Source of the DNA: Tretioscincus oriximinensis
Taxonomy: Eukaryota; Chordata; Lepidosauria; Squamata; Gymnophthalmidae
NCBI GenBank assembly: GCA_022410635.1
Contig: JAJVDF010000210.1
Span: forward strand, 1,738,122-1,802,121
DNA length: 64,000 bases
Direction of reading: 5' to 3'
The translations under genes were made by a program, and so were the position numbers. Positions 33,886-45,136 of the stretch are shown one piece after another. Position 1 is the first letter of the stretch; every line of letters begins with the position of its first letter. The notes beneath the pieces were generated by a model. The model was not told the origin of the DNA. It ran no database searches and was given only the letters and a program-made list of their open reading frames with translations.

Positions 33886-34200
33886 TTAAGAACATAAGAA
33901 CATAAGAAGAGCCATACTGGATCAGGCCACAGCCCATCAAGTCCAGCATTCTGTCTCACACAGAGGCCCACCAGATGCACCTGGGCAGTCCGAACAGAGG
34001 AAAGCAAAATATGCTCCTATTCATGACTCCCTGCAAATGGTATTTCCGGAGTCCTGCTTGTTGCTCCATCCCGGAGGCAACATCCAGACATCCATCCTTT
34101 GCCTTCTTCTGCTTGCCCAGGTGCAATTGGTGGGCCTTTGTGAGAGACAGAACGATGGACTAGATAGGTTATGGCAACAGGGCTCCTCTTATGTTCTTAT
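33886..34200. mobile_element. Head-to-head pair of CR1 3' ends
   Basis: 33886-34095 is a minus-strand CR1 3' end starting TAAGAACATAAGAACATAAG. 34096-34200 is a plus-strand end of the same subfamily (CCCAGGTGCAATTGGTGGGC, ending GGGCTCCTCTTATGTTCTTA). Both outward edges are true LINE 3' termini, so two insertions or a recombination event rather than twin priming. Confidence 0.75.
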
Positions 34201-35562
34201 TGGCACAAGTTAGGAGTCTGGTATGAAGAGAGAGGGAGTCACAATAGGAGAATAGGGTAAGAAAGACAGCAGCTGTCACTGAGGGGGAGACAGGAGTGAA
34301 AGATGTTTGATCAAGCACCACCAGGGCTCCAAACAACAACCAGGAAGTGCAGCCACAGGCAGAGGTGATCTTCTGCCCACTTCAGTGCTGTACTTTGTAA
34401 TTTGTGTACCAGAAAAAAGTGAACTAAAAACCACAAGATCCACTTCTGCTTTTGTTTTGCTGTTTTAAATTTCAATACTGGATTGGTGGAACAGATTCAA
34501 GGAGTACGAATAGTCCACGGAGCAGAGAAAACAAAATTTACCTTGCCCCAGACCTCTACAACCCATGGTATGTCAGTGGCTTTACATATATTGTTCAGCC
34601 TATAGGAGTGAATGGCAATGACAGGGACACCTTTTCCACATCCCCAAGTGTCTGGAGAAAAATATTAGGCTATCCACAACTCAAGTGTCTGAGCCATTAT
34701 TTTATGCCCTGGCATTGTCCTGTTATCTCTACAGCAAGTGTCTGTCAATTAGTCTAATTGGGAAAGTACCCTAATACCTCATGCCGGATAGCCCTTCAGG
34801 TATATTTTCCCCTCCTTAGTTTGGGTATGGGGAGCAGAAGTGCTTTAGAATCTCTTGTCTTGTACACTTAGTGGAGGTGAGAAAATCATTCACAGATCCT
34901 TGGGATAAGGAACGTATATCTCTATATTCCTCTTTTAAGCACAAGAGAGCAGGCAGCTCTGGGGGGTGGGGGGAGGACGTATTTTATCCTAAATACTGAC
35001 AGTTAAAATGCAAAGTCCCTGCATTCTGTTACATGTTCACTTCATGGTCAAACACATCCAACACGATGAGAACGGCTGCCTTATCATTCCCAAGTCATTT
35101 GTAATGGCCTTGCAGGGAATGAATGGGCCTCTGTGTCACAGAGAAGCAAGCACATGGAATTTAAAATAAATGGGATGCTTGCCAGGGTAGCTGCAGCAGC
35201 AAAAAGAGTTCATGATCTAAATGACACATACAAAAAATAAAAGGAATGGTTGATGCAAAAAGGTACAGCAATTCATTTTGTTCTCAAAGACAGATTGCTC
35301 TGAGCTATTTTGTAGCTGTTTATTTCCATATCAAGAGAAGATTTCCATGTGAGTCTTGATGTGGCTTTTCTGTAACTGCTCTGTTCCAGGAATGCAATTA
35401 TTTTTTTCAGATTATTTTGAACTACAGTCTCCATAATTCCTTGCCATTGCTCAAACTGGTTGGGGCTCACAAGATTTGTAAGGAAACAATCTATAACGCT
35501 AGATTGCTCTTGCTCTTGATAGTTCAGCCTACAGCACCTAAAGTAGGAGGGGGTAAAATGTA
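34201..35562. other. Unassigned spacer
   Basis: 1.3 kb; 101-codon frame at 34452-34757 has no recognised domain. 35400-35440 contains GAACTACAGTCTCCATAATT, a weak MITE-like motif. Confidence 0.35.
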
Positions 35563-35740
35563 TCCTTTCAGATTATGCTGAATTAAAACACACCTCTTTA
35601 ACCTTTGGTTGAAGACATGGCTTTTCCTTCCCCANTTTCAGCTATTGGTTTAAAATGTTAATATATTTCTGCTTTTTATTAATAGCCTGTGAAACATTTG
35701 GGTAAAGGGCAAAATGTAAATAAATATATCTCATCATTCT
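35563..35740 (+). mobile_element. L2-like LINE 3' end
   Basis: AAACACACCTCTTTAACCTT and TGGTTGAAGACATGGCTTTT, then a decayed tail ending GTAAATAAATA. Confidence 0.6.
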
Positions 35741-35851
35741 GTTATATTCTAGCAAAGGGATCTAGCAGCTTTTAGAAATTAACTGTGGGGGTAATTATTA
35801 GCAAGAGCTTTTACAGAATATGGCTGCATCCAAACAGGGCCAATAATCCAC

Positions 35852-36249
35852 AAGGTAGGCTGCATGCACACAATGATATAAAACCCACTTCATAGCTATA
35901 ATCTGGAATATAGCAATTCTGTGTCCATGCACACCAAACATGTATATTCAGTGACCAAGGCCCCAGGTCCGTAACATCACTCATTGATNTAGTCACAGTG
36001 GAGTCTGAGAATTTCTAACTCACAACAATAGAAACAACTNCTGTATTCTTGTTTGTTTTAACATCTCGCATCTGATTTGTGCACATGCATACACTCGCAA
36101 GAGTACTGGGGGTTCTCCAGAACAATGTTTGAATATCTGAGCAATGGTTTATTCCGTGCTAAACAGCATTTATTGCAGGCTGANTGCCTGAGACCTCCTG
36201 ATTGCGCTCTGAATGAGATAGAAAATATCTGTGTGCATGCAGCCTAAGT
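35852..36249. mobile_element. Harbinger-like MITE, TTCCGGAA family, short copy
   Basis: Ends GGCTGCATGCACACAATG (35854) and TGTGTGCATGCAGCC (to 36244), with CTATAATCTGGAATATAGC after the left end. About 390 bp; interior shared with 6931-7351. Confidence 0.65.
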
Positions 36250-36737
36250 CAAATTTGTGTTGCATTTGCCACACCAATGGATAGATCTGGGGGCTTAGAA
36301 TTGATTTGTCAGATTATTAGTTTGCTGGGCAAATTATAGGGTTATTGCAGAAAGGCTGTGATATTTGGATAGTTTTGGCAAGAAACTGCAAGTGTAAGAG
36401 AGTTGGAGGAATCTGATGTTGACAGCAAACAAATAGCATTTAAAAAGAGGGTTTCCTATTCTTTCTCTTAACAGTCAACAAATAAAATGGTCAATGGGGA
36501 AGTGTGCCACATGCACAGAAATCCTCTGCTATCAGAATCTGACAAAATGGCAAAACTGTATATACTGTAAAGGTATTAACGAGGTGAATGAAAACTGATA
36601 AACTGGTTAAATAGAGTAGCAGTAAATACCAGAAAGAATAAGTGTTGTTTGGGTGCACTGAGTAAAAATATTTCAGCCATTTCCCCACAAATATTTTTTA
36701 TGCAATGGTCTCAACGTTATGTAAAATTTGCCCTGTC
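36250..36737. other. Unassigned spacer
   Basis: No element recognised. Confidence 0.4.
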
Positions 36738-36965
36738 CTTTCACGCAAGTTCAGTGATCCACTCACTAAAAAGGCCCAGGGTCTCAGATTTTCCAGCCAC
36801 TTCTATTTTTCAGATTTCACAGCAGATTTTTTTTCTAAACTCCAATTAATAGCCTTTGTAGGGCATTCATTAATGGGAACTTGTTAGATGTCATGAGACT
36901 TCAAGGATAAACACAACATTTCAATTGGTTATTGGAACCATGTGGCACCAGGAAACTACAAGGCA
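36738..36965 (+). mobile_element. Interspersed repeat related to the 51.9/55.5 kb pair
   Basis: TTCAGTGATCCACTCACTAA then AAAGG matches 9536 and 58050; ATGAGACTTCAAGGATAAAC matches 55530. Confidence 0.4.
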
Positions 36966-37850
36966 ATGTAACATGAATAGCATATTGCCAGCAAGGGCAA
37001 TCCTAGCAATAAGGCAAACTACAAAACCTTCAGCAGAAACGATTCAGGTTTATTATTTAGTACAATTGATAAGGTCACAACCATAATGGCTTTAAGCTCT
37101 ATAAGTTCATACATATAGATAATAAAGTGCAATAAAATTAGGCCATAGCTAAAGTAAAGCAGGAGTGCAAAAGGTGCAGCATCTTGGCTGACTGTCCCAC
37201 ACAGCCACCACGGGCTGACCCAGGGACTCACACAACACCCCTCGGCATGTGTAGCATGGCTGCTTGCTCCCACAGCAAGCCCTGCCCACTTGTGGGAGTC
37301 ATACTGCTCACCACCAAGACGAGCTCTTCCCAGCCCATGCTGAAGGCAGACATATACAAGCTCACACCTTATGGGCCGCGTGCAGCCAACGCTGAAGGCA
37401 GATCACCAGAGGATCAAAGAGGTTTGAATGAACTCACAAGGTGCACACCTGCATAGAGCCCTTTCAATGACTCAAGGGCACGTTGGGCTTCCAACCTCTG
37501 CTTTGTAACCCTGAACCCCTTGAGGGAACCCCTACCAAATATGGGATAGTCAGAGGATATCTGCCATTCTGGCAAGTAACCATCACTTGAAGGAGGGGCT
37601 ATGGGGCTGCTCTTATACTTACGCCACCACTTTGCCCCCTCCTGATGACATGAGGCTGATGGACAACCATGCCAGACCCCACTGTACCCGAAAGTGTCCA
37701 AGCGTGCTGGTGATCAGCAATGCCCACCTACCCTATTGTACAGCAGGCCTTTTCTTGCGGAAGCCACAGGCAACAACAAGGTAAGTGGAGATGGATATGC
37801 AAATGGGGTATTCCAGATTTAAAACAGAACACGGGTCGCAGTTTTCATGT
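36966..37850. other. Unidentified GC-richer block
   Basis: 37170-37800 is clearly richer in G+C than its surroundings, with sharp edges. It has several overlapping open frames up to 95 codons but no recognised domain. It could be a degraded LTR element, an old processed transcript or a CpG-poor remnant of a regulatory region. Confidence 0.3.
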
Positions 37851-38120
37851 AACCCTACTATTGCTATTACTACTACTATTTTTATTTATATTGCGCTGTG
37901 TGCTTAGTACTGTACAAAGCATGTAAAATACAAGATAAAAACAATGTAAAAAAGATATTAAAAAACTAAAATCAGCAATAACAAATTTAATATAAAATAA
38001 AATAGCAGCAGTATTTACAGCAAGAGAACTGTCAAAAGCCCTAGTGAAGAGAAATGTTTTTAATTGAGATTGTAAGGACACCAGGGTGGGAGAATGACCA
38101 AGATGTGCAGAGAGTTCCAT
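37851..38120 (-). mobile_element. L2-like LINE 3' end
   Basis: Degenerate TTTATTTATATTGCGCTGTG terminus, then GAAATGTTTTTAATTGAGA and ATGTGCAGAGAGTTCCATAA, comparable with 12005-12290. Confidence 0.45.
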
Positions 38121-38385
38121 AAAGAAGAAAAAGAAAAAGAAAAAGAAGAAGGGGAAGGGGAACAGAAAGAGGAAGAAAGAAGAAGAAGAAGAAGAAAGAA
38201 GAAGAAGAAGAAGAAGAAAAAGAAGAAGAAGAAAAAGAAGAAGAAGAAGAAGAAGAAAAAGAAGAAAAAGAAGAAAAAGAAGAAAAAGAAGAAGAAGAAG
38301 AAAAAGAAGAAAAAGAAGAAGAAGAAGAAGAAGAAGAAGAAGAAGAAGAAGAAGAAGAAGAAGAAGAAGAAGAAGAAGAAGAAGA
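38121..38385. repeat. (GAA)n polypurine tract
   Basis: AAG/AAAAG units with no pyrimidine from 38165 to 38385 (221 bases). It joins directly to the tail of a SINE fragment at 38386, so it probably grew from that SINE's (CTT)n tail. Confidence 0.97.
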
Positions 38386-38487
38386 CATTTCCCCCATTTT
38401 CCTCAGTCCGAAGGGACTCAAAATAGTTTACAAGCTATATATCACCCGAAGAATTATATTATATCTTCCCTATCCTATTGTGATGAT
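38386..38487 (-). mobile_element. tRNA-headed SINE, 3' fragment
   Basis: GTCCGAAGGGACTCAAAATA then GTTTACAAGC is the reverse complement of the SINE tail; 5' part absent. Confidence 0.65.
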
Positions 38488-38685
38488 ATTTATTTATTTA
38501 CATTTCTATGCCACCTTGTACCTGAAAGTCTCAAGGAGGTTAGCAATACAAACACAATTAACATATTAAAAGCAACCACACCTAATAAATAGGGGAGGGA
38601 CTGCAGTTTCTCAGCCAAATGCCAGGCCAAAGAGGTGTGGTACCTATTTATCGACTTGTTTTTAGGAGCAAGCAGGAGGTGGTAT
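38488..38685 (-). mobile_element. L2-like LINE 3' end
   Basis: (ATTT)n followed by CATTTCTATGCCACCTTGTA and CTGAAAGTCTCAAGG. Confidence 0.55.
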
Positions 38686-39811
38686 TAGAGAAGAAGGCAA
38701 AAAGTCTATGACCACCACTTCCACCCACCACCCACCTGCATATGCATATGCAGTATAATTTTAAAAATTTTCTGTTTTCAGCAGACACAAAAGTCATTAA
38801 GATCAATAATCCAGATCTTAAGGTCATTTCCCATTTCTCCTTTCTTTTTGTTTCCTCTGGACCCTACACTGTTCAAGCACACACCGAGCACCATCCCCCT
38901 GCCCCCTTACANAGCAAGGCAATTATTTAATGGCCAAGTCACATTTTCTGTGCCATCAGGCGTCTCCTTATTTGTAGAAAAACACAGTCTGTTGTGGCTG
39001 CCGTGAGTCCATGCTAGCAGAAGAAGATAAAACAGGAGGGAACTTCCCACCTTCCAATCCCTTTAATGATATTTCCGTAGATAATAGAAATATTTCTGTG
39101 AACTCCTTTGACTTCTGTGAGGTTTACACATGAATGTACACCATACACTACAGTTACTTATCACCTCATTAATTGCAGTTCCATTGTNGGAAACTGACTG
39201 CATTTGGAATCAGTGTGGATATTAATTATTAGTACAATGAATCAGCCACCCATTAACCCAGTNCTCTAATGATACACCATGAGTTCACTTACTATTTTTA
39301 TAGGGCATCTTGGGGTGGCTAGAAGCACAATGCAAGAGAATATCAAAAGAAATCAGGGGACATTAGTGTAAATATATGCCTAGAAAAATATAAAAATATG
39401 TAAGTTTATTAAATTTAATACTATACTATAATCCTAAGAAAAGGGGCATGTTATANGGTCAAAAAGAAATGGAAATTGCTATTAAATATGGATAAAGGGA
39501 TTGCCCATAAAGGAACATTATCTACAAATATAAAAGTTTTGTTGGAAATCTTTGGATATGTTTATGTTTTGTATCAGATGGAGATGGAGGAGGGAAGGGC
39601 GAAGGGTGGAACAGGGAGTTTGGGGTAGGTAAAGGCAATGTTAGAATGGAACTACAGTATATCATCTCATATATAATAAAAGGTATGTGGGAGAGTTCAA
39701 CATTCCAAGGTATAGCAACCAATGACAGGGCTTAGATATTTGGCAGCCTCCAGACACCAGAGCCCTGCGTTGGAAACTGGTGCCATCCCAGTGTGCAGCA
39801 GCAGCAGTAGC
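38686..39811. other. Unassigned spacer, possible L1-like remnant
   Basis: 39370-39690 is A-rich then G-rich (GGAGATGGAGGAGGGAAGGG) and ends ATATATAATAAAAGG, resembling an L1 3' untranslated region, but no poly(A) tail or target duplication is visible. Confidence 0.3.
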
Positions 39812-40020
39812 AAAAAAAAAAAAGAGCAAATTCAGTGTTAAGGATAATTAGGAAAGGAATCGAAAACAAGTCAGCAAGGGTTGTTTTGCCTCTTTATAAC
39901 TCTGTGGTGAGGCCACATTTGGAATACTGTGTACAAATCCAGTCACCAAGTCTCAAATAGGATATTTGGAACTGGATGAGATGCAGAAAAGGCAACAAGA
40001 ATGATCAAGTGTCTGGAGAC
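39812..40020 (+). mobile_element. CR1 LINE ORF2 fragment
   Basis: AAAACAAGTCAGCAAGGGTT, CTTTATAACTCTGTGGTGAG, GCCACATTTGGAATACTGTG and GATGAGATGCAGAAAAGGCA are the sense strand of the RT C-terminal region seen on the minus strand at 2500-2710. Both ends truncated. Confidence 0.75.
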
Positions 40021-40693
40021 ACANGAAGGAAGGGAAGTTGATATTGCACATCTCAGCCCACTGCAATTTTGCAATCCTGGCTGACTGGCATCCTTTTGCC
40101 GTATCCAAGCCCTGCAAAGGTGCAACAGACTGCAGGACTCCAGGCAGCTTCCCTTTGGAAGGAGAAATATTTTGTGCTGATGTCTGAAAACATGAGNAAC
40201 CCCTCCTTTCGTTAAAAGGGGGGATTTTCCTGGGTGGATCCTGGGAGGACAGCGGAAGCTCCATTGCCCTATATGGTGGAGTCATCATTATGATCTTACC
40301 AACCTGGTAGGAGAAGCAGATTCAGTCTTTGCCTTAGCAGAGTTCAGAGCTGTCCAAATGCTGAAATGCTGAAGTATCACAACTGAATGTGGAGGCTGTG
40401 CCTTTTACTTGGGTCCAGTCACACATTTATTATCAGGCGTAAACACAGAACATGGTCCTTGTTGACCTGGATGACAATCAATCCAATATAGATTTTCATA
40501 ATATTGAATGGTTTTCCTTCAGACTTGTTTTTTCTGGCTCCTACCATCTTATTCAGCCTCATGTTTCACTGCAGTACATAATCCCACCATCATAGCAAAA
40601 TAGTATCCACTGAAAGGAGGGAAATGATTACTACCATTTATGTCATAATGATTTCAGTGAAAAATCTCAGTGCATTTCATAATAAAATAATGG
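40021..40693. other. Unassigned spacer
   Basis: A 111-codon minus frame with N's shows no domain. Confidence 0.35.
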
Positions 40694-40820
40694 TGGCACT
40701 TCAGGCACTGGGCCTTATTTCAGATTANATCGAGGATCCTGCCGTCGTCAGCATTAGTATGCTGATGCCAGGCCTCTATTCTGAGATATATGCTGAAATA
40801 AGGTTCAGTGCAACCCCTAT
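40694..40820. mobile_element. Harbinger-like MITE, CCCTGTCC family, short
   Basis: GGGCCTTATTTCAGATT and the mirror AATAAGGTTCAGTGC flank CAGCATTAGTATGCTGATGC; CTCTATTCTGAGATATA as in 23310. Confidence 0.5.
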
Positions 40821-41049
40821 AATAAACTGCCTCTTTTTCTTCACTCCTTCAAACAATGTGACTCACCGTTTTCTGGTACAGCGTAGAAAAGTGGCTTCAT
40901 TGTCTTTTTGATTGGGCATATCAGAGACTTTGGCTGCTTCCCCATTAAACCCGAGAAAATACATCCACAAGTATGTCTCAGTTCATCTCCAATTTTCTTC
41001 ACTGCTTCTTGTTTCTCCGTAACATTTCCTAGTAACCTGGTAACCACAA

Positions 41050-41099
41050 ACGAGACCTTCAGGTATAGGGCGGAATACAAGTACAAATAAATAATAAAT
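41050..41099 (+). mobile_element. L2-like LINE 3' tail fragment
   Basis: GAGACCTTCAGGTATAGGGC then GGAATACAAGTAC and (AAAT)n. Confidence 0.55.
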
Positions 41100-42237
41100 C
41101 ATTGTTGCACTTATTTCACTACAGTTCTCAGCAAAGTGAGCCAAGAGCCAATGAGCTTTTTACAGCTAGCCTGAATCCACATTACTGAATGTCCCCAATA
41201 AGCAATATTTTGCACTTAAAAGAAGTCTGCAGTTGAATTGAGAAAAATGAGCTAACAAAAACTGGTACCACAAACGTTTTTAGCAAGTGGATAGCTGAAA
41301 CTCTGGGAGGCAATGGGGTAAACTCTACATGATGTTGTTGCTAACACCAAATATCCTTAACTGGGATGCAGACTAAGCTAGCAATCTTTCCCGTGATCGT
41401 TTTAGCATCCAGTTATTAATTTCTCCATAAACTTTGCCTGAAAAGTAAACAGGATATCCCGACAATCTTCTCCTAGAAGAGAAAGTCCTACGCTAAGACA
41501 CTATACACCATATCATCCCCACTTTAGAGATGAGACTGTTATGCTTCTAATTGGGACATCAAAGAAGTGAACAAATAAATCACACTTTTTTTTCTTAAGT
41601 TCCATAGACTTGTCAACAAACCCAAGGGCCAATGCACATTTTAGCATTTATTAATGACTTACACTTCAAAAAGGAGACAGTAATACTTTTCTTCTTTGTA
41701 TTTGCATACTTATAATTAACACCTTCCATAAATATATCTTGCATAAAAAAGATAGTGTGGTGGATTAAGTTTTGAAAATTAAAATTAATTAAATATGAAA
41801 TGACTAGTAAGGGAATGTGTGGAGGTGGGTCTGCAGGTGTATGGATGTACTGCACTTGATGGTCACAAAATACTGATTGAAATGTGCCTACTTGCACAAC
41901 TTTGTAGAAGCTCTGCACCTTCTACAATGATGGCTCGCAATAGCAGCAGCCAGACAGGTCAAACTTGCATTCTCAGTTATTTTTCACACTCTAAATGTAT
42001 AAAGTGGTTTAGTGGTATCATGTGTTTTTTGCCCCACCATGGCAGAAGAGTCAATGAACAATATTCTTTCCTAACGTAGTTATATAATAATACTACTAAA
42101 ATAACATGTCTAGATGTAGCAGGAACTTATGACAATTACATCACTCTATATCACAAAATGACGTCAACCATTCCATGCAGACACCATTTTCCCACCCTCA
42201 GTGGAGGTTCCTTAGAGCACTGCTCTAGTCTTTTTAA
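41100..42237. other. Unassigned spacer
   Basis: No element recognised over 1.1 kb. Confidence 0.4.
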
Positions 42238-42512
42238 TCTGATACTGAGACAAGGAAATCTAGCGAAGGGGCCTTGTAACACTTTAGAGCCTAACAAGAG
42301 AAAGGTAGGTGAAATGAAATTTTGTAGACAAGTCAACTGCCAGGGACAAACAACATGTAACTGACTGAATGCAAGAAATAACTATAAACGTGCAAATTTG
42401 GGTGTAGGTGATTAATCAAGTCAAGAACAGTGCAAATGCAGTGGTTGACCCTTTAANTGGAGGGAAGTGCCTGGAGAAAAATGTGCCCCCAAACTAACAC
42501 AGCTATGTCTTT
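42238..42512 (+). mobile_element. Penelope-like element, diverged subfamily
   Basis: TTGTAACACTTTAGAGCCTA, ACAAGAGAAAGGTAGGTGAA and TTTTGTAGACAAGTC correspond to arm and stem II of the foldback family. The internal GGAGGGAAGTGCCTGGAG is shared with 32310 and 46690. AAACTAACACAGCTATGTCT at 42493 is a degraded outer terminus on the opposite side. Confidence 0.5.
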
Positions 42513-42875
42513 GAAACCTACCATAATTGATATAAGGAGGTGTCCTACTTGTTAGTGATTGGGGTTCCTCTCCCAGGTGTCCCCGAGTGAATTAAGATCT
42601 AAGAATGTTATGTTTCATGTTGTAGATCATTCTAACGACTCTTGAAAAAAAGTTTTTCATGTTTGTTTAAAATAAAAAAATGAAGGAAGGGGAGAACCAG
42701 AAAAGGGGAGAGACTGGGGGAAAATGGGAATCTTGTGGGGATTAAGATCTGCCAGATTTATGTACCTCATCACATACTCAAGCGATCCAAGCTTATGAAG
42801 TCAAAAGGAAACATTCAAATGAAAAATGTTTTCATTGGCAAATGTTTTCAGAGAAATAGTTATGTTAGTCTGGGT
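42513..42875. other. Unassigned spacer
   Basis: No clear element; 42845-42875 has a GAGAAATAGTTATGTTAGTC segment resembling the foldback terminus. Confidence 0.4.
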
Positions 42876-43374
42876 CCAGAAAATCTAGGAAGGAGGTTTC
42901 GTACACATTTGATTGAAGTATACAAAATCATGCATGGGATGGATAGGGTGAATAGAGAAAAAATGTTTTCTCTATCACACAACACAAAGACCAGAGGGCG
43001 CTCCTTGAAACTGATGGGCAGAAAAGTGAGAACAAAGGAAAGTATTTTTTCACCCAAAGGATCATCGGCCAGTGGAATTTATTTCCTGAACAGGTGGTGG
43101 TAGCTAACAGCTTGGATAGCATCAAGACAGGATTAGACAGGTTTATGGACACCAAGGGTATAAATGGGTACTAGGATGGATGTCTGGATGTTGCCTGCGG
43201 GATGGAGCTACAGGTAGTGCTCATGAAATACCATTTGCAGGGAGTCATGAATGGGTGCATATTTTGTTTTTCTCTGTTCAGAATGCCCAGGTGCATCTGG
43301 TGGGCCTTTGTGTGAGACAGAATGCTGGACTAGATGGGCTCTGGCCCAATCCAGTATGTTTCTTCTTAGTCTTT
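42876..43374 (+). mobile_element. CR1 LINE 3' end
   Basis: A conceptual frame reads HLIEVYKIMHGMDRVNREKM then FSLSHNTKTRGRSLKLMGRK, the CR1 ORF2 C-terminus. After it come ATCAAGACAGGATTAGACAG and CCCAGGTGCATCTGGTGGGC, ending near CTTCTTAGTCTTT. Interrupted at its 3' end by the insertion at 43375. Confidence 0.85.
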
Positions 43375-43965
43375 AAGAACAAAAGAACATTTATCTAATC
43401 CAGCGGTTCTCAACCTGTGGGTTGCGACCCCGGCGGGGGTCGAACGACCAAAACACAGGGTTCACCTAAAGCCATGTTTCCGATGGCTTTAGCCGCTGAG
43501 CCAGGGAGGACAGATCGCATGCCCACACCCAACATGGCGGTGGTGGAAACGATGCCGGCACTGATGGTTTCGGTGGCTCTGGGCAGCAGGCTGATTCTTA
43601 TGCTCCGCAGGCTGATGAGCAGGAGTGTCCGTGCTGCGGGATTGGCGCTGATGCAGGGCAAGACGGTGCTGATCAAAGACGGTGCCCTTGCAAAGACTGC
43701 CCCAAGAATTTCTGAATTGGCAAGGAAGGAGCAACCACAACCATCTCACTGAATTTGGCAGCATACTGTTGTTTACTGTTATATTACTGTTGTTATATTT
43801 AAACCCATGCTATGCCATGGTGAAATGTTATTTATTTGGAATTGTTGTTATTAAACCCATGCTATGCCATGGCAAAATATTATTTATTGGAATGAGTAAT
43901 AAATATTTCTCAACATATCATTAAATATTGTTTTTGTGATTAAAAAAAAAAGAACAAAAGAACAT
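43375..43965 (+). mobile_element. Poly(A)-tailed insertion with hAT-type 5' terminus
   Basis: A 16-bp direct repeat AAGAACAAAAGAACAT lies at 43375-43390 and 43950-43965. The insert begins TTATCTAATC, then at 43401 CAGCGGTTCTCAACCTGTGG and GGGGGTCGAACGACC, very like the terminal repeat of SPIN/OposCharlie-type hAT transposons. It ends at 43949 in an A-run without the opposite terminal repeat. The left junction TTT/AAGAAC fits an L1 endonuclease site. The middle is GC-rich (43495-43745); one frame there holds CPCCG and, further on, CPCKDCPK before a stop. There is a direct repeat of AACCCATGCTATGCCATGG near 43803 and 43855. Best read as a transcript starting at a hAT end, copied into the genome by a LINE. 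Confidence 0.6.
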
Positions 43966-44078
43966 AACAAGAAAAAGGTAGGCAGCATGAACCTTCGTAG
44001 ACGAATCTACTTCTTAAGCTTACATTTTTCTTGTTAGTCAGATGCTATGAGACCCTCCCTTGCTGAATTCATTGGCAA
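43966..44078 (-). mobile_element. Penelope-like element, diverged subfamily
   Basis: Plus strand reads AAGAAAAAGGTAGGCAGCATG, then CTTCGTAGACGAATCTACTTCTT. The minus strand therefore has a decayed CTTAAGAAG box, stem II and GAAGG box. The far side is CTTGTTAGTCAGATGCTATGAG. Confidence 0.45.
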
Positions 44079-44804
44079 ATGAATTAATCAACTCAAACAC
44101 CAAAATACCATTTAAGTGTCTTAACCTCTTTTTGCATAAATACATCCCAATCAGGAATTCCATTTGCTTCCTGAGATTTGCAGAGTAAAAATTATCTAGC
44201 TGATATCTTTTTCACAGATTTCCGCTTATTACAATGTATATGTAACATAATTAACAGCCTAGTCCAACATATTTCAATAGGATCTATTTTATTCCAAGAA
44301 TGAATAAAGGAATGATTGAAGGGCAAATGGAGTAGCTTTTTACAGTGAGAATTAACAATAAGAGACACACTGCATGATTATTAAATGCTATTAGCCTGGG
44401 CTTTCAGGTGAGGAAAAAACACCTTTAGGGGAATATCTTTTATTGTACTGTCTCAACAGCTCTTGTCTTCAAAATACGAACATTTGTACTAAAGCAATGA
44501 GAGTGATTATTATTATTTAATAGTGCACTATATTAACTGTTTCTTCCCCTTTTTAATAAGAGTGCAAAAACTAACCTTTAAAAAGGTCACTTAAGACACT
44601 GTTCAACATAAAGAATCATTTGCCTTGAACCCAACAGCTTAATTCATTCTCTCTTTCTTTTTCTCTCTCATTAAAGACAGATATTTGCGCCATTCTATAT
44701 GCCAGAACTGGAACTAAAATACATGATAAAACAGCTTTCAAGTTCTTCTAACTGCTACTTGGCCCTTACTGTTTTACCTCAGAAAATGGCCATCTATCAG
44801 TACC
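44079..44804. other. Unassigned spacer
   Basis: AT-rich; no repeat named. Confidence 0.4.
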
Positions 44805-45115
44805 AGGTTATGGTTATTTGTCTAGGGAATTTACTGTCAGAAGAAGCAGTGGTACAACCAATTATATGCCAGGAATTAAAAAATTCATGGAGAACAGAGG
44901 TATAGTAGCTCCTAGGCACTGCCCCCAAGGTGGAAGGACAGGTAGAATTCATCTAAGCGCCAGTTGCAGAGAGTTGAGCGCAAGCAAAGATTTTGCCTTC
45001 TGTTTGAGAACCAATTGCCCAGAAGCAATTGTTGGGCCACTGTGTAAATTGGAATGCTGGCACAGATAGGTGGTGGCTTGATCGAGAAGGGCTCCTCTTA
45101 TGTTCTTATAATATT
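44805..45115 (+). mobile_element. CR1 LINE 3' end, diverged
   Basis: GGGAATTTACTGTCAGAAGA is the diverged counterpart of 43075. The 3' end reads TAAATTGGAATGCTGGCACA and GGGCTCCTCTTATGTTCTTA. Confidence 0.65.
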
Positions 45116-45136
45116 ACAACACCTGTGACATCTACT

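Noticed and set aside
33886..34200. Twin-primed LINE insertion
   Set aside because: Both outer edges are LINE 3' ends, whereas twin priming leaves only one.
38041..38426. Poly-lysine and poly-serine frames
   Set aside because: Translation of the GAA polypurine tract.
43417..43752. 111-codon plus frame in the GC-rich insert
   Set aside because: Lies within the retroposed hAT-headed insertion, and frames on both strands are open there because of GC-rich composition; not called as a gene.
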